From Lactobacillus sp. CBA3605 (GTDB lineage: Bacteria > Bacillota > Bacilli > Lactobacillales > Lactobacillaceae), in the NCBI RefSeq assembly GCF_002970915.1, contig NZ_CP027190.1, forward strand, positions 310,001 to 374,000: a DNA stretch of 64,000 bases. Reading direction: 5' to 3'. The notes below the pieces were generated by a model. The model worked only from the letters and a program-made list of their open reading frames with translations, was not told the origin of the DNA and did not search any database. Numbering within the stretch: the first letter of the stretch is position 1; each line of letters starts with the position of its first letter. Positions 40,725 through 48,564 of this stretch are shown here, piece by piece. Both the position numbers and the translations under genes were made by a program.

Positions 40725-41888
40725 ATGGCAAGTATTACTAAAAGAAATGGCAAGTGGGCCGTCCGCGTTAGTTACTATGACGAATTCGGCAAACGATGCT
40801 TTAAAAATAAAAGTGGCTTCACTCGCAAAAAAGAAGCTGAACAATGGGCTACCGAATTAGAGCAAGCTAAGTTTGATAAATCCATTGGTAAAACTGATAC
40901 AACAATACTCTTTTCAGATTACTATGAACAGTGGTTGGAAACTTATAAATTTGGCAAAGTCGCACGAATTACTGAACAGGAATACCGATACACACTGCGT
41001 CAAATAGTTGAACTCTTACCAAAGGTTCAACTATCAGCAATGACCCGGTTACGGTACCAACAGTTCATCAACGACTTTGTTCATGGTAACTCAGAACAAC
41101 GTGACAAACGTGACCTTAAAGACGACCAGCCCTATCATAGTAAATCATCCGTTGAAAAACTGCACGGCCATATTCACGCCGCTGTTGTAGATGCAGTAGC
41201 GGACAGATTAATTAAGTCCGACTTCTGTCTGCATACGGAGTTAGGCGGTCACGCTGGTAAATCAGCACAATTGAAGTATCTTGATGCTGAGGACATGCAG
41301 AAACTAGCTGCTGAGGTCAATAAAGACATCAAGCTAACCTCTACCAGTAAATCGATGATCTACACCGGCTTACTAACTGGAATGCGAGTAGCTGAAGTTT
41401 CTGCACTCACTTGGCCTGATATTGATTGGCAAAACAAAACTATATGCGTTAATAAGTCATGGGACTATGTTTATGGTCAAACATTCAAGAAAACTAAAAC
41501 CGAATCCAGTATCCGGACAATCACCGTAACTGACGATCTTTTAAACCATCTGAAAACATTGCACGCTTTACAGATGGCTGCTAAGTTAGCTAACCCTGAC
41601 CATTTAGTTTTCTGGAATCAACGTGGCCGTATTCCCAGTCCGGGAGCATGCGATAATCTGCTTAAAAAATACCATGACTCATTGGGTATTAAACGAATTA
41701 GCTTTCACGGCCTACGTCACACCCATGCTAGTTACCTACTCTACTGTGGTGTAAAGATGGAATACATCTCCAAACGACTAGGTCATAAGAACAGTTCCAT
41801 CACTCGTAACGTCTATGCTCATATGATTAAAGAAGACCAACGACAGGAAGACGAACGGACCTTAAAAGCCCTCTCTCAGGTCAACTAA
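40725..41888 (+). CDS. int: Prophage tyrosine integrase
   Basis: 387 aa from ATG 40725 (MASITKRNGKWAVRVSYY), behind AAGGAGG. The N-terminal arm-binding domain (residues 1-55), SAM-like core domain and C-terminal catalytic domain are in order. Catalytic residues are seen as TGMRVAEVSAL (Arg), HGLRHTHASYL (His-x-x-Arg), RLGHKNSSITRNVYAH (His and Tyr). It directs integration and excision. The integrase is the last phage gene at the right end, as usual, so attP-derived sequence should lie in the 100 bp after its stop. Confidence 0.95.
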   Translation: MASITKRNGKWAVRVSYYDEFGKRCFKNKSGFTRKKEAEQWATELEQAKFDKSIGKTDTTILFSDYYEQWLETYKFGKVARITEQEYRYTLRQIVELLPKVQLSAMTRLRYQQFINDFVHGNSEQRDKRDLKDDQPYHSKSSVEKLHGHIHAAVVDAVADRLIKSDFCLHTELGGHAGKSAQLKYLDAEDMQKLAAEVNKDIKLTSTSKSMIYTGLLTGMRVAEVSALTWPDIDWQNKTICVNKSWDYVYGQTFKKTKTESSIRTITVTDDLLNHLKTLHALQMAAKLANPDHLVFWNQRGRIPSPGACDNLLKKYHDSLGIKRISFHGLRHTHASYLLYCGVKMEYISKRLGHKNSSITRNVYAHMIKEDQRQEDERTLKALSQVN

Positions 41889-42015
41889 CATGGTGCACTT
41901 TTGGTGCACTCAACAAAAATGATGGCGCTAAAAGGCTTGATATCAATGATACGAGAGTATACTCGAAAGGTTGTACTCTCCTTATTAAAACAGTAGAGAC
42001 CAGATTCAAAAAATA
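41889..42015. other. Likely right attachment (att) region
   Basis: Non-coding 127 bp between the integrase stop and a strong terminator. Contains the direct repeat TGGTGCACT at 41891 and 41902 (11-bp step), which looks like integrase or accessory factor sites, and a hairpin GAGAGTA..TACTCTC at about 41952-41980. The exact crossover core cannot be fixed without the left junction. Confidence 0.45.
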
Positions 42016-42057
42016 AGAACCCTGACAAATCAACGTTTGTCAGGGTTCTATTTTTTT
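42016..42057 (+). terminator. Terminator at prophage right end
   Basis: AGAACCCTGACAAA..TTTGTCAGGGTTCT hairpin followed by ATTTTTTT. Strong intrinsic terminator for plus-strand transcripts from the integrase. Confidence 0.85.
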
Positions 42058-42241
42058 AGAAAAGGCTAGAAAGGGATAGAAAAGAAAAGCATTTTGCGCA
42101 TATTTTGTGCGTAACATCGATTGATACGTATAGGGTTAGCCTTTGTTTGAATTTAGCATTTTGCGCAATTGGTTGAGTACAGGATTTGACAACTTTGATA
42201 CACCAACGTTTTGAAGGTGCGCGCGCAAAATTATTTAAACG
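42058..42241. other. Non-coding stretch with 13-bp direct repeat
   Basis: No supported gene. The sequence AGCATTTTGCGCA occurs at 42088-42100 and 42155-42167, 67 bp apart, both followed by AT-rich DNA. A short minus-strand frame here has no ribosome site and is judged spurious. The stretch from the integrase stop to the NUDIX gene is thus about 400 bp of junction DNA. Confidence 0.5.
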
Positions 42242-42282
42242 AAAAATCCCCGTACCAGTCAATTAAGACCAGTACGGAGATT
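42242..42282 (-). terminator. Terminator of the membrane-NUDIX gene
   Basis: Minus-strand hairpin TCTCCGTACTGG..CCAGTACGGGGA followed by TTTTT, six bases after the stop codon of the gene. Confidence 0.8.
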
Positions 42283-42287
42283 AGTGT

Positions 42288-43478
42288 TTATTTTATGTTT
42301 CGGCTAAGCGTAATCGCACTTAATGTAAAACCATCGATGATTGTTCTTTTCTTGACTTCATTTGTAAGACTAGCTTCATTCATTAACCTGTACTCTACTA
42401 TCTTCTCCGAGGACTGTAGTTTAATTTTTTTCAATTCAGAGAGTTCTACTCGTACAACATGAATTGAACTTTTAATCAAACCAGAATCGGGTTCTACTTC
42501 TCCTAAATCAATCGTCTTTATTACAGTCGATAAATTTACATTTAGTTCTTCTTTCAACTCACGTTTGGCTGCTGCTGAATAGTTAACCACCCTACCGTCT
42601 ATTTCATCTGGCTCAACAAACCCTCTCGGAAACTCCCAATTAAACCGCCCGTCAGACCTTTTAATCTTAATCATTAAATACTGATTTCCAATAGTTGTAA
42701 CAGTAATTACACCAGCTGTATTTTGTTTTAATGATAAAACCCCATGATTAATATTGATATCATAATAACTGAAGTTTTTCCTACCATTACTGTAATAATC
42801 AAAGTCTAGTATCCAAGTTTTATAGCTTTTTGCGCTTTCAACACTTTCATTTAAAAGTTTATACATATGACGAAAATAAACAATGAACACCAGAGCAAAT
42901 GCCACTATTAGAATGGTAAATAATACTGCCTGTTTGCTTCCCCAATTAACTAGTTTGTAGATACTATGCTCAATCATAATCAGCGGAACCATTGAAAATA
43001 TCCAAACCCCGTAGAACATACTATCTTCAGTAGAATTAATAGTGTGTTTGAACCATTTTATGATTGACCGCTTCTTACTCTTATTTTCCTTTCCATTTGC
43101 CCTATTATTTACCAGCATTTCCTGAATTGTATTTTTCAAATCATCAACTGTCACATACTGGTTTTGATGAGCCATGGCATAGTTAATCACATATATTGCA
43201 TCCAAATACTGTGTATGCCACCCTCTTAAACTAGCAATTGAAATACATACTATCGCACCAATAACACAAAGTGCCAAGTCTAATATCATCATCATGACTG
43301 GCCCACCAAAATTCGCTTGAATCGTGTGATTTGCGGTTATTATAAAACTAATTAATACTGCGTAAAAGGTAACCACCTGATCACGTTTATGTTCTTGTTC
43401 ACGCAAATGCTCGTTCGTCTGATCATATATTTGCCTTAAGTAGTCTAGAAATACTCTTTTATCTTCATTCATATTCAT
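42288..43478 (-). CDS. Four-span membrane protein fused to a C-terminal NUDIX domain
   Basis: 396 aa from ATG 43478 (MNMNEDKRVFLDYLRQIY), with GAAAGG upstream. A longer frame reaches 43541. A helical N-terminus leads to two spans (VVTFYAVLISFIITANH; MMMILDLALCVIGAIV), a cytoplasmic stretch, two more spans (MFYGVWIFSMVPLIMI; AVLFTILIVAFALVFIVY), then a domain from about residue 260. FPRGFVEPDE and AAAKRELKEELNV match a Nudix box with a small insertion. The N-terminal 2TM part recalls SLATT/DUF4231 effectors, which belong to nucleotide-signalling conflict systems. It lies outside the integrase, so it is host accessory or from another element. Confidence 0.7.
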   Translation of the reverse strand: MNMNEDKRVFLDYLRQIYDQTNEHLREQEHKRDQVVTFYAVLISFIITANHTIQANFGGPVMMMILDLALCVIGAIVCISIASLRGWHTQYLDAIYVINYAMAHQNQYVTVDDLKNTIQEMLVNNRANGKENKSKKRSIIKWFKHTINSTEDSMFYGVWIFSMVPLIMIEHSIYKLVNWGSKQAVLFTILIVAFALVFIVYFRHMYKLLNESVESAKSYKTWILDFDYYSNGRKNFSYYDININHGVLSLKQNTAGVITVTTIGNQYLMIKIKRSDGRFNWEFPRGFVEPDEIDGRVVNYSAAAKRELKEELNVNLSTVIKTIDLGEVEPDSGLIKSSIHVVRVELSELKKIKLQSSEKIVEYRLMNEASLTNEVKKRTIIDGFTLSAITLSRNIK

Positions 43479-43524
43479 TAGATAACAACCTTTCGTTAAA
43501 GTAATTATACAATAGTCACTAAAG

Positions 43525-43560
43525 CAAAAAAATCCCCACACCAGCCATTATGCTGAGGTG
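43525..43560 (-). terminator. Minus-strand terminator hairpin over the RBS of a micropeptide
   Basis: On the minus strand CACctCAGC..GCTGgtGTG is followed by GGGGATTTTTTT. No gene on the minus strand enters it from the right, so it would serve an unseen antisense RNA. On the plus strand the same hairpin contains GAGGTG, the ribosome site of the 38-aa peptide. Confidence 0.55.
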
Positions 43561-43567
43561 CAACAAT

Positions 43568-43684
43568 ATGCATGGTTGGAAAAATTGGAAAATATGGAAA
43601 AAAGTAGTTATCATTGGCATGATACTGCTAGTAGTATATGAACTAGTAACGGCCGTCCAAGCACTGATAAGCTTTATAAAATAA
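43568..43684 (+). CDS. Micropeptide with one membrane span (38 aa), possible type I toxin
   Basis: 38 codons, ATG 43568 (MHGWKNWKIWKKVVIIGM) to TAA at 43684. RBS GAGGTG at 43555, 7 nt upstream. A Trp/Lys-rich amphipathic start leads into one hydrophobic helix (VVIIGMILLVVYELVTAV). Its RBS lies in a hairpin whose other strand ends in a U-tract. That layout, a small basic membrane peptide with an apparent antisense terminator, recalls type I toxins, but no known family is matched. Confidence 0.45.
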   Translation: MHGWKNWKIWKKVVIIGMILLVVYELVTAVQALISFIK

Positions 43685-43875
43685 AGAGTGAGAATACGGC
43701 TGTAAGTGATGCACGGTCCGGGCAAGCAAAAAAATATGACACTAAACATCCTGAACAGGCGCAACAACGTAAAGCTAAATCAGCAGCACGTAGTTTCATT
43801 AAAAATCAGGCTACTCTTGATGATTTAAAAGAATCAGAAGAACTTATTAATGAACATGAAAATGATCTCAAATAG
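43653..43875 (+). pseudogene. ORF remnant without start codon
   Basis: An open frame of about 77 codons ends in TAG at 43875, just before a long inverted repeat. It reads TSNGRPSTDKLYKIK ... ENTAVSDARSGQAKK ... EELINEHENDLK. No ATG, GTG or TTG with a ribosome site is present, and it overlaps the micropeptide's end. The polar, helical composition looks like a true coding C-terminus, so it may be the tail of a decayed gene. Confidence 0.35.
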
Positions 43876-43878
43876 CTT

Positions 43879-43929
43879 AAAAAATCAGAATCCTAGCTAA
43901 CCCAACGTTTAGCTAGACTTCTGATTTTT
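43879..43929. terminator. Bidirectional terminator (long inverted repeat)
   Basis: AAAAATCAGAA..TAGCTAA / TTAGCTA..TTCTGATTTTT, a long near-perfect inverted repeat with A and T tracts on both sides. It separates the remnant and micropeptide from the region to the right. Confidence 0.8.
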
Positions 43930-44074
43930 AGTTTGTACTGACAAATTGTCAACCAAGTGCAATCACGTGAAACAAAACTGGTCGAACACTTTAGCCGTAC
44001 GGAGATTGCTCGTTATGCCTTTAGTAAAAAGTTCTAAGATACATTCTCGTACAGATATAGTAAGATGATGATAG

Positions 44075-44139
44075 TTCATAGCGAGTACCCTTTTACTTTT
44101 CTTAGTCGTTAAGTAATTGTACTCGCTATGAATTTTTTT
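44075..44139 (+). terminator. Terminator-like hairpin
   Basis: TTCATAGCGAGTAC (44075-44088) pairs with GTACTCGCTATGAA (44119-44132), followed by T7. The 30-nt loop is long. No gene reads into it from the left except possible decayed genes. The rest of 43930-44174 shows no coding frame. Confidence 0.6.
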
Positions 44140-44174
44140 GTTCAGCTACAGGTTGCACTTCAATTGTAAATTCC

Positions 44175-44594
44175 TCATCCTAATAATTGTGCAACCAAGC
44201 CACGGCCATGCGCACTGCGGCGAGCGACAGGTATTAATTCATCACAAACCACTACCGCTGAATCCACTGCAGCAATACTTAAGGTACCCAATAACGTAAT
44301 GGGCGATACTGTATCACCAACACGCACTTGCCACTCAAATTGACCAACCAATTGCGTCGCACCAGCCGCTAGCCGTAACCAATATTGGCGGCCATCCAGG
44401 GCTTGAAATTTAATTCGTTGACTGGTTAATGCCAAAACCTCACCATTTACCGGTGAATAAACCGCATCATTACTTGGTTGTAATGCTAAGACTGCCGTCG
44501 CCGCCGTCATTGCTGGCACTGCTGCTAAATCCACCGTCCGGCCTTGAACAGGTGCCGAAAGTTTCGATAATTGCTGTTGTCGCCAGAATCCCAT
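44175..44594 (-). CDS. PTS EIIA(Glc)-like protein lacking the active-site histidines
   Basis: 139 aa. It follows the crr/PTS_EIIA_1 fold order: APVQGRTVDLAAVPAM, then VYSPVNGEVLAL, then VGDTVSPITLLG. In true EIIA, the conserved histidines sit in TKHAIG and LIHIGIDTV. Here the matching places read SQRIKF and YWLRLAAGAT, with Arg in both. Phosphotransfer is thus improbable. It may be a regulatory paralogue, or a decaying one. A single gene, transcribed towards the prophage. Confidence 0.75.
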   Translation of the reverse strand: MGFWRQQQLSKLSAPVQGRTVDLAAVPAMTAATAVLALQPSNDAVYSPVNGEVLALTSQRIKFQALDGRQYWLRLAAGATQLVGQFEWQVRVGDTVSPITLLGTLSIAAVDSAVVVCDELIPVARRSAHGRGLVAQLLG

Positions 44595-44676
44595 GAAATG
44601 ACCCCCTCTATTTTTCTATGCCTTTACTCTAACCTATGAAACCCGTATCAGGTCAAGGCGATAATCAGAATTCCTC

Positions 44677-44712
44677 AAAAAAAGCGAACCGCTAATAAAA
44701 CGCGATTCGCTG
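44677..44712 (-). terminator. Terminator of pyruvate oxidase gene
   Basis: Minus strand GCGAATCGCG..TAGCGGTTCGC followed by TTTTTTT, 15 bp after the oxidase stop. Confidence 0.85.
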
Positions 44713-44725
44713 ATAGATTCTTTAA

Positions 44726-46477
44726 TTAAGCTAATTCTTGCATTAATGTTGATAATGCTGGCTGAGTTGCTTCATCCAAAGCATATTGTTGCCGATAACT
44801 TGCAATCGTGTCTGCATCAAAATTAGTAGGATCAACGGGCATAAAACTCGTGTCAATTGGATCAACATTCTTAATCTTTGCGTCCAACACGATTGGCAAT
44901 TTATTCCCAGCGGCTTGAAGTTGGGCAATCTTTGCCATGGCTGCTTTTAATTCGCTCAAATTAGTGGCTTTCAAACCAATAGCGCCCATGTTCTCCGCCA
45001 TGCCAGCCCAGTCAGCACCAATCAAATCAATCCCGTATGGCGCTTGACCAGCTGCAATCTTTTCATGACCAATATAGCCCAGTGCTTTATTTTCTAGGAC
45101 CACATTGATTACCGGTAACTGGTATTTCACTTCAGTTAGCAAGTCTGGCATGACCATGGCATAGCCACCATCACCTGAAATGGACCAAACCTGTTGATCA
45201 GGATAGCTCAACTTAGCTGCTAAACCAGCTGGCAAACCAAAGCCCATCGTGCCATACCAAGCTGACATAGCAAACCGTTGTTGCTGGTTAAACGGTAATT
45301 GTCGAATTGCCCATTCTGTATTATTCCCAACATCTAAGCCAAAGACTGCATCCGGTGTTGCAGCAGCTTTAATCGCTGCCATCACGCCTTCAGCCGCTAA
45401 ACCAGCATGATCATCTTCAGCTAATTGGATTAACCATTTATCCCAGTTGGCCTTGTCTTGTTTAGCAGCCTGAACAAAGGTTGTTTCAGGACGTGTGATC
45501 TTCGTCGCAGCTAAGGCGGTTAAAAACTCACCCGCATCCGCCAAAACAGTTTGATCCGCGTCCCGTTGCTTGCCTAAATCTGCTAAATTATTGTTCACTT
45601 GAATAAATTTAATGGTTGCTGGCAGGAAGCGGGCAAAAGGATAGTTGGTCCCAACAAATAAGACTAAATCAGCAGCTTGTGAAACTTCAAAAGCGGCCTT
45701 GGTACCCAAACGCCCACGAGATCCCATGAACAATGGATGATCAGTTGGCATCACACCAGTTGCAGGTGCGGTCGTCAACACTGGTAAATTGAATTGTTCG
45801 GCAACTTGAACCACCGCTTCACGCTGACCACGAGCTCCCTGACCAACCCACATAATTGGATGCTCAGCTGCTTGTAACTTAGCTGCGACCGTGGTCACAT
45901 CAGCTGAATCCAATACGGGTTTTTGCATCACTTTAGCTAACGGTGCCGTCTTAAACCCATCAAAATCAATCGTTTGACCTGATAAATCATCCGGTAAAAT
46001 CACAACCGAAACTGAGTGGGTCGCATAGGCTGAACGAATTGCTTCGTCAACAACATATGGGATTTGTGCTGCATTCGTGACTTGCTTATGAAATTCTGCA
46101 ACATCCGCAAAGACGGGATCTTGGTTCATTTCTTGGAAAAAGTTCGTATTCATAATCTCCGTTGCGGATTGACCAACTAAGGCTAAAACTGGCACTTTAT
46201 CCATTTTAGCATCATAAAGGCCATTTAATAAATGTACCGAGCCCGGCCCAGCGGAACCAAAACTAACGCCAATTTTGCCGGTTAACTTTGCATCAGCCAC
46301 TGCAGCTAAGGCGCCAATCTCTTCATGGCGTACTTGAATATACTTAATTTGTTCACGCTCTTGATATAATCCATCCACAGTATTATTAATTGAATCAGCT
46401 GTAATGCCATATAAGTGATCAATTTGCCAGCTTTCTAATACTTTTGCTAACGCTTGACCAGCAGTCATTTTTGTCAT
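44726..46477 (-). CDS. pox: Pyruvate oxidase
   Basis: 583 aa, near the 603 of the L. plantarum enzyme. TPP- and FAD-dependent: pyruvate, phosphate and O2 give acetyl phosphate, CO2 and H2O2. Domains in order: Pyr (LYGITADSINNTVDGLYQ; catalytic Glu in VRHEEIGALAA; FGSAGPGSVHLLNG), FAD middle (about 190-330), PP with the TPP motif SGDGGYAMVMPDLLTEV through to NKALGYI. An Rrf2-family gene lies directly upstream. A TTGACA element is seen in the 84-bp gap. L. plantarum carries several pox paralogues; which one this is cannot be told. Confidence 0.93.
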   Translation of the reverse strand: MTKMTAGQALAKVLESWQIDHLYGITADSINNTVDGLYQEREQIKYIQVRHEEIGALAAVADAKLTGKIGVSFGSAGPGSVHLLNGLYDAKMDKVPVLALVGQSATEIMNTNFFQEMNQDPVFADVAEFHKQVTNAAQIPYVVDEAIRSAYATHSVSVVILPDDLSGQTIDFDGFKTAPLAKVMQKPVLDSADVTTVAAKLQAAEHPIMWVGQGARGQREAVVQVAEQFNLPVLTTAPATGVMPTDHPLFMGSRGRLGTKAAFEVSQAADLVLFVGTNYPFARFLPATIKFIQVNNNLADLGKQRDADQTVLADAGEFLTALAATKITRPETTFVQAAKQDKANWDKWLIQLAEDDHAGLAAEGVMAAIKAAATPDAVFGLDVGNNTEWAIRQLPFNQQQRFAMSAWYGTMGFGLPAGLAAKLSYPDQQVWSISGDGGYAMVMPDLLTEVKYQLPVINVVLENKALGYIGHEKIAAGQAPYGIDLIGADWAGMAENMGAIGLKATNLSELKAAMAKIAQLQAAGNKLPIVLDAKIKNVDPIDTSFMPVDPTNFDADTIASYRQQYALDEATQPALSTLMQELA

Positions 46478-46561
46478 GTTTAATTCCCCCTAGATTGTTT
46501 GTGTCAATTTTAAGCACATCGTTACTTTAAAGCTAACTGTAAGCCTTGTCAAAATTTTTGT

Positions 46562-46987
46562 CTAAATCGATTGATAACTTGCCAAATCATCTAGCACATC
46601 TTGTAAGGTTATTTTTGCCATGCGACCCTCAGCACTACTTTGAATTTGTTGATAATACGTCGTCATCACTTTCGGAATCACACTACCAACTGGACAAGTT
46701 ACCGACGTATCTCGGTCAACTGATAATAACTCACGATGCGTGCTAACTGCCAGATAAATCGCTTTTAGGCTAATTGCTGCTGGCTGAAAAGCAAGCTGTG
46801 GCTTAGCGATGCCACGGGTTGATTGTAATAAACCAGCCTTTCGTAACTTACTCATCAATCGCCGCACCATCGTTGGATCGGTATTTAAGCTAGCTGCAAT
46901 GCGGTCGCTCTTTAACTCATCCGCCTGATGGAGAGCCACATAAGCCATGATATGGGTTGCATCACTTAATTGGGTATTTGCCATCAT
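46562..46987 (-). CDS. Rrf2-family transcriptional regulator
   Basis: 141 aa from ATG 46987 (MANTQLSDATHIMAYVAL), behind TTGAGGTG. Winged helix-turn-helix with DELKSDRIAASLNTDPTMVR, then KLRKAGLLQSTRG. A single cysteine stands at SVTCPVGS, where iron-sulfur members have three, so this is of the YwnA/CymR-like type without cluster. It may sense redox or peroxide state and control the oxidase gene lying 84 bp downstream. Confidence 0.85.
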   Translation of the reverse strand: MMANTQLSDATHIMAYVALHQADELKSDRIAASLNTDPTMVRRLMSKLRKAGLLQSTRGIAKPQLAFQPAAISLKAIYLAVSTHRELLSVDRDTSVTCPVGSVIPKVMTTYYQQIQSSAEGRMAKITLQDVLDDLASYQSI

Positions 46988-47040
46988 TTTCACCTCAATC
47001 TAGGCCCTAATGTTGTGTTAAATAATAGCACATCATAACT

Positions 47041-47078
47041 AAAAAAACGAGCTTTAGCAACTTGCCAAAGCTCGTTTG
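47041..47078 (-). terminator. Terminator of MarR-DUF2316 operon
   Basis: Minus strand ACGAGCTTTGGCAA..TTGCTAAAGCTCGT followed by TTTTT, 20 bp after the DUF2316 stop. Confidence 0.85.
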
Positions 47079-47096
47079 GGTCATTGATTGCCCATT

Positions 47097-47393
47097 TTAT
47101 AGTCGTTCACGGTTGATACGGGCTTGATTTAGAAACCAATAATCCGCAGCATCCCCCACCAAATGATGATAGGGTACTGGTGTAATCCCTTGTTGGACTA
47201 ACTGTTGCGCTAAATAGTTCCGTAAGATCCAAGGGTCTTCAATCCGCTGCACCTTCAATGCTAACACGGCTTTAATCCGTTCTGGCGTTGTTTGTAACGC
47301 TACCGCAACTTGTGCGCATGATAACCCGCTACGGGTAAAATTCGCTTGTAACTCTTGGCTAGTCGTTTGACGTTCAACTGGATTTAATGACAT
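47097..47393 (-). CDS. DUF2316-family protein
   Basis: 98 aa: MSLNPVERQTTSQELQANF, a helix-turn-helix-like SCAQVAVALQTTPERIKAVL, and PVPYHHLVGDAADYWFLN. It matches DUF2316, a small family in lactobacilli and streptococci. It starts one base after the MarR gene, so they act together. Function unknown; the HTH suggests DNA binding. Confidence 0.8.
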   Translation of the reverse strand: MSLNPVERQTTSQELQANFTRSGLSCAQVAVALQTTPERIKAVLALKVQRIEDPWILRNYLAQQLVQQGITPVPYHHLVGDAADYWFLNQARINRERL

Positions 47394-47828
47394 TTAATCA
47401 GCGGTCCCTTCCAATAAAGCTTGCATGACTTGTAATAGTGGTGCTTGTAACTGTGTCTGTTGTGCTGTTGTTAGGCCACCTTGAACTCGTTGGTCCAAAG
47501 CGGCAAAACTTAACTTGATTTTTTGACTTAACGCCGTCCCGGTAACTGTCAAAAATAGCTGTTTTTCGCGATCATTCGCCGGTGCCGACCGCCGTTCAAT
47601 AAGTTGTCGCTGGCTTAGCCCTTTTAATAAATTAGAGGTACTGGCCGCTTGCCGATTCAGGTGGTCTCCAACTGCCCGCTGGTTCGTTCCAGGGTGATGA
47701 TGAATATAAGTTAAGGTACGTGCTTGCTCAGGATTTATCCTCCATTGTTTCAATTGACGACTCAACTGCTGCTCTTCTAATTTGGCAATTTGATAAATCA
47801 AACTGGCCAATGATGGTTGCGTCTGCAT
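47394..47828 (-). CDS. MarR-family transcriptional regulator
   Basis: 144 aa from ATG 47828 (MQTQPSLASLIYQIAKLE), behind AAGGAGGC. Winged-helix core: NPEQARTLTYIHHHPGTNQR, VGDHLNRQAASTSNLLKGLS, then the wing IERRSAPANDREKQLFLT. Ligand not predictable. It probably controls its own two-gene operon; TTATCTAAAAC-like inverted AT-rich sequence upstream is a candidate site. Confidence 0.88.
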   Translation of the reverse strand: MQTQPSLASLIYQIAKLEEQQLSRQLKQWRINPEQARTLTYIHHHPGTNQRAVGDHLNRQAASTSNLLKGLSQRQLIERRSAPANDREKQLFLTVTGTALSQKIKLSFAALDQRVQGGLTTAQQTQLQAPLLQVMQALLEGTAD

Positions 47829-47974
47829 AACTTGTAGCCTCCTTACTACCATGACTATCATAACACCGATAGTTTTAATCACAAGTGTTTTAGATAAAAC
47901 TATTAACTAAACCAATAGCGCTGAACAGCCGACTAAGTAACGTCTGAAAGCCGATACGCCGTTCAGTCACAACT

Positions 47975-48021
47975 AAAAAGTGTGCTACTTTGAGTTAATC
48001 TTCAAAGTAGCACACTTTTTT
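47975..48021 (-). terminator. Terminator after apt
   Basis: AAAAAGTGTGCTACTTTGA..TCAAAGTAGCACACTTTTTT, a perfect long hairpin with T tracts on both strands, 7 bp after the apt stop. Confidence 0.9.
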
Positions 48022-48027
48022 CATTTC

Positions 48028-48546
48028 TTAAAATTCCATCAAGCTTAATTTATCGTAACCTTTTAGCTTGTCGTCACCGTGTAACGCTTTTAATTCGACT
48101 AAGAAAGCCGTACCGACCACGTTACCACCCAACTCTTCTACGAGCTTGATTGTTGCGGAAATGGTCCCACCAGTTGCTAATAAATCATCTGTCACCAAGA
48201 CATTTTGACCTGGTTTAATCGCATCTTTATGCAAATAAAGGGCTGATTGGCCATATTCTAAGTCATAAGTTGCTTTCACGGTTGCCCGTGGTAACTTTCC
48301 CTTTTTACGGGCAGGTGCAAATCCCACGCCTAATTCATAGGCAACTGGGCAACCCACGATAAAGCCCCGCGCTTCTGGTCCAACAATCATATCAACATGC
48401 TTATCACGCGCAAACTTGACGATTTGGTCAGTCGCTTCACGGTAGGCTTCACCATCCGCCATTAAAGGCGAAATATCCCGAAAGATAATCCCAGGTTCTG
48501 GATAATCGGGAATACTTGCAACATACTTTGTTAAATCTAATGCCAT
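48028..48546 (-). CDS. apt: Adenine phosphoribosyltransferase
   Basis: 172 aa, standard length. Makes AMP from adenine and PRPP. PRPP-binding motif [13 protein letters not shown], plus [15 protein letters not shown] and [15 protein letters not shown], as in other Apt enzymes. It follows recJ by 18 bp, the order common in Gram-positive bacteria. Confidence 0.97.
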   Translation of the reverse strand: MALDLTKYVASIPDYPEPGIIFRDISPLMADGEAYREATDQIVKFARDKHVDMIVGPEARGFIVGCPVAYELGVGFAPARKKGKLPRATVKATYDLEYGQSALYLHKDAIKPGQNVLVTDDLLATGGTISATIKLVEELGGNVVGTAFLVELKALHGDDKLKGYDKLSLMEF

Positions 48547-48564
48547 TGCTTAATAACAGCTCCT

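Larger units (their letters stand above)
1..41990. mobile_element. Siphovirus-type prophage (partial; left end outside window)
   Basis: Contiguous phage genes in the usual order of a temperate Firmicutes siphovirus: integrase, repressor switch, early replication, late regulator, terminase, portal, head, tail. The right end is placed just after the integrase stop, because a strong terminator follows at about 42.02 kb and host genes begin after 44.1 kb. No tRNA gene adjoins the integrase, and the exact attachment core cannot be set without the left junction. All core genes needed for head and tail assembly appear uninterrupted, so the prophage may be functional. Lysis genes would lie left of position 1. 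Confidence 0.93.

Noticed and set aside
42056..42262. Minus-strand 68-codon frame after the integrase terminator
   Set aside because: No RBS, Cys/Ser-rich low-quality protein, and it runs through a terminator hairpin.
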